Assembly (NCBI GenBank): GCA_027064005.1
Contig: JAMOQM010000088.1
Span: forward strand, 1-42,829
Source of the DNA: Candidatus Cloacimonadota bacterium
GTDB taxonomy: Bacteria; Cloacimonadota; Cloacimonadia; Cloacimonadales; JAMOQM01
Length of the DNA stretch: 42,829 nucleotides
Direction of reading: 5' to 3'
Position 1 is the stretch's first letter, and each line of letters starts with the position of its first letter. The notes under the pieces are model-generated. The model made no database searches, had not been told where the DNA came from, and saw only the letters and a program-made list of their open reading frames with translations. A program made the translations under genes and the position numbers. Shown here piece after piece: positions 1 to 6,461 of the stretch.

Positions 1-135
1 CCAAAAGGAAAACATTCTCTTATTTGGAACGGAAAGAACGATAAAAATCAAGATGTCAGCTCCGGTGTTTATTTTTATAAATTGAATGTGGATGGAAAAG
101 ACGTTAATGTCAAAAAATGCCTTTTGAGGAAATAG
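1..135 (+). CDS. C-terminal fragment of a type IX secreted protein (sorting domain)
   Basis: The window opens inside a gene read in frame 1 that stops with TAG at 133-135. The 44 visible residues read [14 protein letters not shown], then [10 protein letters not shown], and end KKCLLRK. This is the end of the por-type C-terminal sorting domain (TIGR04183-like), which directs outer-membrane translocation by the type IX secretion system in FCB bacteria. The same pattern (GNHQVLWKGKN, SSGVYLYRLK, KKAILLK) closes the large peptidase ending at 17873. Everything upstream, including the functional domain, lies outside the window, so the protein's role cannot be stated. No terminator hairpin is obvious after the stop. 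Confidence 0.85.
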   Translation, partial: PKGKHSLIWNGKNDKNQDVSSGVYFYKLNVDGKDVNVKKCLLRK

Positions 136-189
136 AAGGCGATGATTCCTATCCTTGCTCTGCTGATTTCTCAGGAACTCCCTTTCGGG

Positions 190-250
190 TGTCAATGGCA
201 ATTAAATCCGGTACATTTTTGGAAGTCAAAACCGGTACACTTTATTGAAT
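190..250. mobile_element. Possible end remnant of an IS21-type element
   Basis: The segment starts TGTCAATGG and carries two direct copies of CCGGTACA (208-215 and 232-239) 24 bp apart, each followed by a T-rich stretch. IS21-family ends typically begin TGTCAA-like and hold several internal direct repeats for transposase binding, so this looks like one terminus left behind. No istA or istB coding remnant is visible nearby. Low confidence: short repeats can arise by chance, and the second end is not seen. Confidence 0.3.
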
Positions 251-329
251 AATTATAATATGATAAAAACCGCCGACAATGGAGCTTGGAAGCTTGCAAA
301 AGTTTTTCAATAAATCTTCCATTTTTCCG

Positions 330-434
330 AAATTTCTACATCCATCCAATAACCTTACACTCTAAACCTTAAACCTACACCCTACTTTATTTACCCTACT
401 CCATTCACCCTTCACTTCAATTATAATTTTCTTA
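330..434. other. G-free, C/A/T-only tract in the gene-free region upstream of flgI
   Basis: No G occurs on the plus strand from 330 to 434, a run of 105 bases with motifs such as CCTACACCCTA and AACCTTAAACC. The region from 136 to 567 holds no supportable gene; this tract, the possible IS end at 190-250 and two dyad motifs at 437-493 are all I can see in it. The biased strand composition looks like low-complexity intergenic filler. Confidence 0.6.
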
Positions 435-436
435 GA

Positions 437-493
437 AAATCCTCGGGAAATGGTAACGGAAAAATATGAGGGAAAGATTTTCCTGAGGAATTT
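437..493 (+). promoter_or_regulatory. Two related dyad motifs, possible activator sites upstream of the sigma-54 promoter
   Basis: AAATCCTCGGGAAAT at 437-451 and ATTTTCCTGAGGAATTT at 477-493 are near reverse complements of each other, and the second contains the perfect dyad TTCC-TGA-GGAA. They lie about 80-130 bp upstream of the -24 element at 570. That is a usual distance for sites bound by the AAA+ activators that sigma-54 promoters require. The similarity and position are seen; activator binding is inference. Confidence 0.3.
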
Positions 494-567
494 ATTTATA
501 TGGCAAACATCTTTTTAAAAGCATCTTAACTTATTGATAGCAGGTTGATTAGGTTTAGTGAAATTAA

Positions 568-584
568 TTGGCACACGGATTGCT
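568..584 (+). promoter_or_regulatory. Sigma-54 (RpoN) -24/-12 promoter of the flagellar operon
   Basis: TTGGCAC-ACGGA-TTGCT matches the RpoN consensus (YTGGCACG-N4-TTGCW) at almost every position. The invariant GG is at 570-571 and the GC at 582-583, with exactly 10 bases between them. The predicted start of transcription is near 595, which leaves a leader of about 110 nt before flgI. Sigma-54 control of hook/basal-body genes with a bacterial enhancer-binding protein is well known in other flagellates and fits the genes downstream. Confidence 0.82.
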
Positions 585-630
585 TTTAATACCGCTGTAG
601 TTTATTACGAGTGATAGTGTGGTTTATTAC

Positions 631-691
631 ATAGGATATGATGCCTATCTGGTTCGGTTATGGGGAATGGATGCCCCTTTTTTTTAAAAAA
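631..691 (+). promoter_or_regulatory. flgI leader hairpins; possible attenuator with a GGA loop
   Basis: The 5' leader holds ATAGG (631-635) pairing with CCTAT (644-648), then GGGG (662-665) pairing with CCCC (674-677) around the loop AATGGATG, followed at once by eight T (678-685). The second hairpin resembles a short intrinsic terminator placed 22 nt before the flgI start. Its loop carries ANGGA, the core of CsrA sites, and csrA is in the same operon. The stem is only 4 bp, so a termination or CsrA role is inference. Confidence 0.35.
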
Positions 692-706
692 CAAAGTGAG
701 GTTAAA

Positions 707-1786
707 ATGAAAAAGATTTTTGCAGTATTATTCTTGATGAGTTTAGGAATACTGAATGCTCAAATTAAGATAAAAAATATCGCCGATTTTTCCGGTGTTG
801 AATCTAAGCAATTAATCGGTTACGGATTGGTTGTAGGGTTAAACGGAACCGGTGATGGTGCAAGTTCGCAGATTACGGTTCAATCAATTAAAAATATGAT
901 GGATAGATTTGGGGTAACAGTTCCTGAAAATAAAATAAAACCTAATAATGTTGCGGCAGTGATAGTTACTGCTTCACTTCCTCCTTTTTCGAAAGTCGGT
1001 TCTAAAATTGACGTTACGGTTTCTTCTGTCGGAAATGCCAGAAGTTTGGAAGGCGGATTATTACTTTTAACTGAACTTCACGCAGCGAAAGGTGAAATAT
1101 TTGCCTCAGCTCAAGGTCCTGTTTCGATAGGTGGATTTAATACTGCTTCCAAAGGGAATAAAATTAGGAAAAACTACACTTTGGTTGGAAGAATTCCTAA
1201 CGGTGCGATTCTTACAAAATCAAATTCAAATAATATTATCCAAAATGGTGATATTGTCCTAAATTTGCGAGAAGGGGATTTTTCTACTGCTGAAAAAATT
1301 GCTAAAAAAATTAACAAATTTTTAAAGATAAATTTGGCTACTGCTCAAGATTCAAAATCTATTTCAATTATTGTGCCGGACAGCGTTTCTTCATCAAATA
1401 AAATTGTTCGATTTGTCTCTAATATTGAGAATTTGGAAATAATCCCCGAGCAAAAAGCAAGAGTTGTTATTAATGAACGAACCGGGACTATTGTTTCCGG
1501 TGGGAATGTTACAATTTCTGAGGTTGCGGTTTCTCAAGGAAATTTGGTTATTCAAATTCATAATAATTCCGAGGAATTAAGTTTGGGTGGATTTACACAT
1601 AAAACTACTGATACAAATATCGAAGCGGTTGCAGATAAAGCCCGGGTTTTAGTTATGAAAGCAGCAACAGTTCAAGATTTAGCTCGAACTTTGAATAGCA
1701 TTAAAGTTACTCCGCGAGATTTAATATCTATTTTCCAATCACTAAAAGTTGCCGGTGCTTTACAAGCCGAGTTGATAATTTTATAG
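707..1786 (+). CDS. flgI: Flagellar P-ring protein FlgI
   Basis: A 359-residue protein starting MKKIFAVLFLMSLGILNAQ, a clear signal peptide ending in an NAQ-type cleavage site. It forms the peptidoglycan-anchored P ring through which the flagellar rod passes. Diagnostic stretches are IKNIADFSGVESKQLIGYGLVVGLNGTGD near the start, ASLPPFSKVGSKIDV, and PRDLISIFQSLKVAGALQAELIIL at the end; the length matches the family (about 365). An in-frame ATG lies at 638, but the start at 707 has a GTGAGG ribosome site and begins the signal peptide directly. It is the first gene of a sigma-54-driven operon; its usual partner flgH is not in the window. flgJ follows after 9 bp. Confidence 0.95.
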   Translation: MKKIFAVLFLMSLGILNAQIKIKNIADFSGVESKQLIGYGLVVGLNGTGDGASSQITVQSIKNMMDRFGVTVPENKIKPNNVAAVIVTASLPPFSKVGSKIDVTVSSVGNARSLEGGLLLLTELHAAKGEIFASAQGPVSIGGFNTASKGNKIRKNYTLVGRIPNGAILTKSNSNNIIQNGDIVLNLREGDFSTAEKIAKKINKFLKINLATAQDSKSISIIVPDSVSSSNKIVRFVSNIENLEIIPEQKARVVINERTGTIVSGGNVTISEVAVSQGNLVIQIHNNSEELSLGGFTHKTTDTNIEAVADKARVLVMKAATVQDLARTLNSIKVTPRDLISIFQSLKVAGALQAELIIL

Positions 1787-1795
1787 GAGTGGAAA

Positions 1796-2608
1796 ATGCT
1801 ACCGATTAAATCATACGATTCTTATCACGATGTTCAGAGAACAAATGAATTCAAAAATCTGAAAAATAAGATTGTAAATGCTTCTGAAAATCATGAAAAA
1901 GCTCTTGAAGCTGCGAAAGGATTTGAGGCAATGATGGTTAAACAAATGCTGAAAAGTATGACTTCCAGTCTTCAAAATAAAGGATTTTTTGGGAAAGCTC
2001 CCGGAAGTGATGTTTATCAAGATATGTTTATGGATTCAATGGCTCGTCAAATTACCGATCAAGGTCATTTGGGTTTAGCTAACATAATTATAAAAAATAT
2101 GGAAGCGGGAAATGAGAGGAAACCTCTTGAAATTAGAGAATTGAATTCTGATGATAAAATTGTAACGAAAAAAGAATTTAGTACTAAAAGACAAACAAAT
2201 AAGAAGAGAACTATTCTTGAGAAAAGATTATCCAAATATGATGAGATAATTACAAAAGCTGCTAAGAAATATAACGTTGATAAGAAAATTATAAAATCAA
2301 TTATTGCTGCTGAAAGTTATGCAAATCCAAACGCTGTTTCCGGAGCCGGAGCTAAAGGTTTGATGCAATTAATGGATAAAACAGCTGATTCTCTCGGAGT
2401 AAAAAACTCATTTGATCCGCAAGAAAATATAATGGGTGGAACAAAATTCATTAAACATTTATTAAAAAAATATGATTCAGTTGATCTCGCTTTGGCAGCT
2501 TATAACGCCGGGCCTGGAAATGTAGATAAATATAACGGTGTTCCTCCTTTCAAGGAAACACAAAACTATATCAAACGAATAAAACAATTTTATTCAGTAT
2601 TAAAATAA
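1796..2608 (+). CDS. flgJ: FlgJ-like rod-binding protein fused to a lytic transglycosylase
   Basis: Residues 35-105 are the FlgJ rod-binding domain (EAAKGFEAMMVKQMLKSM ... MFMDSMARQI), thought to cap and assist rod assembly. Residues 146-270 form an SLT-type lytic transglycosylase: catalytic Glu173 in AAESYANP, GLMQLM at 188-193, and AAYNAGPGN at 234-242. The second domain opens the peptidoglycan for rod passage. The classical enterobacterial FlgJ carries a glucosaminidase (GH73) domain there instead, so the fusion partner differs while the job is the same. A basic linker (residues 110-145) joins the halves. There is no signal peptide, as expected for a protein exported by the flagellar apparatus. 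The ribosome site is AGGAG, and flgN follows after 9 bp. Confidence 0.9.
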   Translation: MLPIKSYDSYHDVQRTNEFKNLKNKIVNASENHEKALEAAKGFEAMMVKQMLKSMTSSLQNKGFFGKAPGSDVYQDMFMDSMARQITDQGHLGLANIIIKNMEAGNERKPLEIRELNSDDKIVTKKEFSTKRQTNKKRTILEKRLSKYDEIITKAAKKYNVDKKIIKSIIAAESYANPNAVSGAGAKGLMQLMDKTADSLGVKNSFDPQENIMGGTKFIKHLLKKYDSVDLALAAYNAGPGNVDKYNGVPPFKETQNYIKRIKQFYSVLK

Positions 2609-2617
2609 GGGGTTATC

Positions 2618-3118
2618 ATGGAAGCTCTAACACAAGACTTTTTCAAATTATGGGAAGACGAAATTGCCGCTTATCAGGAAGTAGCTTTGATTTTAGATGA
2701 ACAGAAAAATACTTTAATGAAGTGGAATATCAAAGAATTTCAAAATGTAACGCAAAAAGCTGCGATGACAATTAGTCACGCACACACAATTACCGATAGA
2801 AGAAATGATTTGATGGAATCAATATGTTTGCTAAAAAACATCGAACCGGGTCAGACTTCTTTAAAAAATCTCGACACTGTTTTTGAAGACGAAGAAATAC
2901 AAGAAAAATCACGCATATTCTTCAAAGTATTTTCTAACACTCTTCGTAAAATCGATAGTCTTTCAAATGAAAATAAAGAACTTATCAGAACCGGCTTAGA
3001 ACTTGTCGGAGATAATTTGGAATTAATTGCCGACATTATTGATCGAGATCGAGTTTATAGTCGCGTTGGAATCGTTAATCAATCCGGAACATCACTTCTC
3101 ATAAACAAAAGAGTTTAA
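2618..3118 (+). CDS. flgN: FlgN-like flagellar export chaperone
   Basis: A 166-residue, largely alpha-helical protein without signal peptide or membrane segment (MEALTQDFFKLWEDEIAAYQ ...). Length, helical heptad pattern and position directly before flgK fit FlgN, the cytoplasmic chaperone that keeps the hook-filament junction proteins FlgK and FlgL export-competent. FlgN proteins diverge strongly, so the call rests on gene order as much as on sequence. The C-terminal part (residues 140-166) is predicted helical and then polar. It starts after AAGGGG and ends one base before the flgK start codon, so translational coupling is likely. Confidence 0.8.
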   Translation: MEALTQDFFKLWEDEIAAYQEVALILDEQKNTLMKWNIKEFQNVTQKAAMTISHAHTITDRRNDLMESICLLKNIEPGQTSLKNLDTVFEDEEIQEKSRIFFKVFSNTLRKIDSLSNENKELIRTGLELVGDNLELIADIIDRDRVYSRVGIVNQSGTSLLINKRV

Positions 3119-3119
3119 C

Positions 3120-4508
3120 ATGTTTGAACTTATCGGCATTGGAAAATCGGCTCTTCAAGTTAATAAAAAGCAACTTGAAATAATCGGTAACAATATTGCC
3201 AATGTTAACACTCCCGGTTATAGTCGCCAGAGAGCTGTTCAAGATCAAGCGACTTCTATTCGAGATGCTTTAGGGTCAATTGGACAAGGTACGGTAATAA
3301 ATCGTATTGAAAGAATGCGAGATGAAAGGCTGGATGATCAATATTGGAAAAAGCAAACAGATGTCGGATATTGGGAAGCTAAATCTCAAAATCTTCAAGA
3401 ATTGGAAGCTCAACTTCAAGAACCTTCAGATAATGGTTTAACAGAATTATTTAATAAATTTTGGAATTCATGGGATAATCTCTCAAATAATCCGGACGGA
3501 CCTTCCGGTGATGTTATGCGAATAAGTCTTATCCAAAATACAAAAAATTTAACGAGCAGATTGAACGAAGTTGCCAATTCCGTAATTGATAAACGAAAAG
3601 AAATAAACAACCGAATTTCTTCAGATGTTGATAAATTGAATTCTCTATTTTCTGATTTGAGTACTTTAAATATCAGAATTGAAGAAAGTAAAGCCAATGG
3701 GCAGGATTGCGGTTCGTTACTTGATCAATACGATAAAAAATTGGATGAACTTACTAAATACGGGAACACGAAATTAATCACAAGAAATGACGGAATCAGA
3801 ATTATTTATTTTGGCTCTGATGAAGTTGTTAAAGGTGCCGAATATAGAAAATTAGAGGCATTAACCGATTCTTATTCGGAAAGTGGTTTTAACCGCAGTA
3901 AAGTTGTTTGGAGTGATAATCTTAAAGAAGTAAATAATTTGAAAAACGGTAAATTGAAAGCTCTGGAAAGTTTACGCGATACTGATATGAAATCTTATAA
4001 AGATTATTTGGATACAATTGCTAATACACTGGTTTCAAAAATAAATGAACTGCATTCTTCAGGATATGATTTACAGGATCCTCCCGGAACCGGACATAAC
4101 TTTTTTGATGAAAAAACAACCGGAGCTCAGGATATAAAAATAGACAGTATTTTAGAAGCAAATCCGGAATTTATTTCCGCTTCAAAAACAGGGGAGACCG
4201 GAGATAATCAAGTTGCCTTGGAAATATCTCAATTACGAAACGGAAGCTCTATCGGAGATGATAGTTTTCAGGAATATTATGCAAAATTTTTAAATCAAAT
4301 CGGAAGTGATTCCGATAATGCTCAAAACCAAGAAAAAATTCAAAATGCAACCTCAAACCAAATAGATACTTTTAGAGAAAATGTAAAAGGTGTATCAATT
4401 GATGAAGAAACTGCAAATTTAATAGCTTACCAACAAGCATATCAAGCGGCGGCAAAAATAATCGCAACAGCCAATCAAATAATGGATGTGATTATGCAAA
4501 TGGTGTAA
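3120..4508 (+). CDS. flgK: Flagellar hook-associated protein 1, FlgK
   Basis: A 462-residue protein with the rod/hook/HAP signature at the start (LQVNKKQLEIIGNNIANVNT followed by PGYSRQR) and the matching C-terminal helix (DEETANLIAYQQAYQAAAKI ... NQIMDVIMQMV). FlgK joins the hook to the filament. The middle (residues 150-330) is coiled and polar, as usual. It is somewhat short for the family (often 470-550), suggesting a reduced surface domain. There is only a weak ribosome site (GAG inside the end of flgN), consistent with coupling to flgN. csrA follows after 35 bp that contain two CsrA-like sites. Confidence 0.95.
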   Translation: MFELIGIGKSALQVNKKQLEIIGNNIANVNTPGYSRQRAVQDQATSIRDALGSIGQGTVINRIERMRDERLDDQYWKKQTDVGYWEAKSQNLQELEAQLQEPSDNGLTELFNKFWNSWDNLSNNPDGPSGDVMRISLIQNTKNLTSRLNEVANSVIDKRKEINNRISSDVDKLNSLFSDLSTLNIRIEESKANGQDCGSLLDQYDKKLDELTKYGNTKLITRNDGIRIIYFGSDEVVKGAEYRKLEALTDSYSESGFNRSKVVWSDNLKEVNNLKNGKLKALESLRDTDMKSYKDYLDTIANTLVSKINELHSSGYDLQDPPGTGHNFFDEKTTGAQDIKIDSILEANPEFISASKTGETGDNQVALEISQLRNGSSIGDDSFQEYYAKFLNQIGSDSDNAQNQEKIQNATSNQIDTFRENVKGVSIDEETANLIAYQQAYQAAAKIIATANQIMDVIMQMV

Positions 4509-4536
4509 CCAGGGATGGAAAAAAATACTAGGATGG
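4507..4536 (+). promoter_or_regulatory. Two CsrA-binding-like GGA motifs in the csrA leader
   Basis: Between flgK and csrA lie AACCAGGGATGG (4507-4518) and ATACTAGGATGG (4525-4536). By eye they match the 12-nt CsrA consensus RUACARGGAUGU at 9 and 10 positions. The second one contains the AGGATGG that must serve as the csrA ribosome binding site, 7 nt before the ATG at 4544. Paired GGA sites over a start region are how CsrA represses translation in several bacteria, so autoregulation is a direct prediction. Confidence 0.55.
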
Positions 4537-4543
4537 TGAAATT

Positions 4544-4807
4544 ATGTTAATACTCACAAGAAAAGTCGGTCAGTCAATCTTAGTCGGAGATGATATTGAA
4601 ATTATTTTAACTGATATTAAAAAAGGCTCGGTTAGAATAGGAATAGTTGCTCCAAACGGATTACAAATTTACCGAAAAGAAGTTTTTGAAAGAATTAAAG
4701 AAGAAAATTTAGAAGCGGCTAAAAACGCTGTAATGTCCAAAGATTGGGATAAAATTTTTAATATTTTAAAAACCCATCTCGGAGGAGAAGATGAGAGTAA
4801 CAACTAA
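4544..4807 (+). CDS. csrA: Carbon storage regulator / translational repressor CsrA
   Basis: An 87-residue RNA-binding protein with the family core MLILTRKVGQSILVGDDIEI and GIVAPNGLQIYRKEV. Leu4 and Arg44, which contact GGA RNA in characterised CsrA proteins, are both present. It is longer at the C-terminus than the 61-residue E. coli protein; such extensions are typical where FliW controls CsrA, because FliW binds there. It sits between flgK and flgL with fliW as the last gene of the operon, the arrangement of the CsrA-FliW-flagellin partner switch known in Bacillus and Campylobacter. Its last 17 bases overlap the start of flgL. Confidence 0.95.
   Translation: MLILTRKVGQSILVGDDIEIILTDIKKGSVRIGIVAPNGLQIYRKEVFERIKEENLEAAKNAVMSKDWDKIFNILKTHLGGEDESNN
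4777..4788 (+). promoter_or_regulatory. GGA-loop hairpin over the flgL ribosome binding site
   Basis: TCTC (4777-4780) can pair with GAGA (4785-4788), leaving GGAG as the loop, right before the flgL ATG at 4791. The loop is the flgL Shine-Dalgarno sequence and has the GGA core that CsrA reads. The structure lies inside the end of csrA. CsrA repression of flgL translation is inference. Confidence 0.35.
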
Positions 4808-5966
4808 CTTGATATTTAATAATCTCTTAAATAGTCTGACAAATAATAGAGATAAATATCAAAATATTCAAAAAATCATAAGTAGTGAACAGAAACTTTT
4901 TGTTCCTTCTGATGATCCTATCGGAATACGGAATTCCGCAATTTACCGTAAAGATTATTCGGCTTATGAACAATATGGAAAAAATTTAGACCAGGCAAAA
5001 GATCTTTTAACTGCTACAGACAGTTCGTTTGATCAAATAAATTTATTATTAACTAAAGCAAGAGGAATTGCGGAAGTTAACGCTTCGGAAAGTTCAACAA
5101 CTCAATCTAGATCGATGGCGGTTGATCAAATTGATGAGATTATCAAACAGTCTGTTCAGGAAATGAATCGAGAGGTTAACGGAAGATATATATTTTCCGG
5201 ATTTAAAACTTCGACTCCACCTTATTCAAATGTCGGGAAAGTTTCTAAACCTTATGCAAATGTCAGCAATCAATGGGACGGGACTTTAGAAGTTAACGGT
5301 GATTATCAAGGAACGGAAAACAAAAATTATTTAGTTAAAGTAGTAACTCCGGGTACTTATGGATTTGCCGAGTATAAAATTTCGGAAGACGGTGGAACTA
5401 CTTGGAGTAATAACCGAACTTTAACAAATACAATTCATCTTTATGATGAGGATAATGGTGAAGATTCCGGATTAACGATGGTTTTTAACGGCTCAGGTTC
5501 ATTTGCTGTCGATGATCAATTTAAAGTATATGTCGGTGCCGGTAAATATAGTGGTGATGATGGTTCAATCAAAATAAATGTCGGGAAAAATACCACGCTT
5601 GCGACAAATATTTCCGGGCAAGAAGCATTTGAGAACAATGATTATTATGGAATTTTAAATCAATTGAAAATAGGTTTGGATAATGATAACACTTCGGAAA
5701 TTTCTGACGCTTTAGGGAAGCTAAACGATCTTCAGGAAAATATTCAAAAATCTATTGGTAAAGAAGGGATTTTGCTTCAACAAACATCAGTAATAAAAAA
5801 TAATTTAGATTCAGTTAACAACGATGTTTTGAAGAGAATTCAGGATATAGAAAAACCTGATCTTGTAAAAGCAATGTCGGAATTTTCATTACAACAAAAC
5901 GCATTAAATTCATCGATAAATATGATGTCAAAAGTATTTCCAACCTCATTATTAAATTATATTTAA
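4791..5966 (+). CDS. flgL: Flagellar hook-associated protein 3, FlgL
   Basis: A 391-residue flagellin-like junction protein. The N-terminal helix (MRVTTNLIFNNLLNSLTNNR, then DDPIGIRNSAIYRKDYSAYEQY) and the C-terminal helix (EFSLQQNALNSSINMMSKVF) are the two parts of the FlgL/flagellin D0-D1 core. NREVNGRYIFSGFKT at about residue 120-135 is characteristic of FlgL. Residues 150-270 are a beta-rich surface insert. FlgL is the adapter between FlgK and the first flagellin; no flagellin gene lies in the window. Translation starts within the end of csrA, behind GGAGGAG. fliW follows after 11 bp. Confidence 0.93.
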   Translation: MRVTTNLIFNNLLNSLTNNRDKYQNIQKIISSEQKLFVPSDDPIGIRNSAIYRKDYSAYEQYGKNLDQAKDLLTATDSSFDQINLLLTKARGIAEVNASESSTTQSRSMAVDQIDEIIKQSVQEMNREVNGRYIFSGFKTSTPPYSNVGKVSKPYANVSNQWDGTLEVNGDYQGTENKNYLVKVVTPGTYGFAEYKISEDGGTTWSNNRTLTNTIHLYDEDNGEDSGLTMVFNGSGSFAVDDQFKVYVGAGKYSGDDGSIKINVGKNTTLATNISGQEAFENNDYYGILNQLKIGLDNDNTSEISDALGKLNDLQENIQKSIGKEGILLQQTSVIKNNLDSVNNDVLKRIQDIEKPDLVKAMSEFSLQQNALNSSINMMSKVFPTSLLNYI

Positions 5967-5977
5967 GGGAGTATAAA

Positions 5978-6433
5978 ATGAAAAAAATAAAAATAAAATC
6001 TCGACTTGGTGAGATAGAAATTGATCCTCAAACAACAATTATTTTTGAACGGGGGATTTTAGGATTTCCTGATTTGAAAAAATATGTTCTAATTGATTTA
6101 GATCCCTCTTCACCGTTAAAACTTCTTCAATCTTTAGAAGATGAAACAATTGGTTTTGTAGTTACTAATCCTATAATTTTTAAACCTGATTATGGAATTA
6201 AGATAAAAAGAAATGATTTGGAAGAAATTGGCATAACTAATCCAAAACAAATTTTGTCTTTGGTTATTGTTCATGTTCCAAAAAATCCGGAAGAAATGAC
6301 AGCAAATCTGAAAGGTCCGATCATTATTAATTCTAAACTTAGAAAAGGAAAACAATTGGTTTTGGATCAAACAGATTACGAATTAAAATACAGGTTGCTT
6401 CCAAAAATGAAAAAAGCAGCAAATGATAAATAG
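5978..6433 (+). CDS. fliW: Flagellar assembly factor FliW
   Basis: A 151-residue protein with the FliW pattern FERGILGFPDLKKYVLIDLD, then FVVTNPIIFKPDYGIKI, and ANLKGPIIINSKLRKGKQLVLDQTDY. FliW binds CsrA and relieves its repression of flagellin translation; when flagellin accumulates in the cytoplasm it takes FliW away again. Being the last gene of the operon with csrA puts both partners under the same sigma-54 promoter. The ribosome site is AAGGGAG. Its stop codon lies in the first arm of the terminator. Confidence 0.95.
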   Translation: MKKIKIKSRLGEIEIDPQTTIIFERGILGFPDLKKYVLIDLDPSSPLKLLQSLEDETIGFVVTNPIIFKPDYGIKIKRNDLEEIGITNPKQILSLVIVHVPKNPEEMTANLKGPIIINSKLRKGKQLVLDQTDYELKYRLLPKMKKAANDK

Positions 6434-6461
6434 GCAAACAAGTTAAGTTTGCCTTTATTTT
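6432..6461. terminator. Intrinsic terminator between fliW and ruvB
   Basis: AGGCAAAC (6432-6439) pairs with GTTTGCCT (6447-6454) around a 7-nt loop and is followed by a T-rich run (TTTATTTTT). It overlaps the fliW stop and ends at the ruvB stop. The opposite side is also T-rich when read on the minus strand, so it probably serves both convergent units. Confidence 0.85.
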
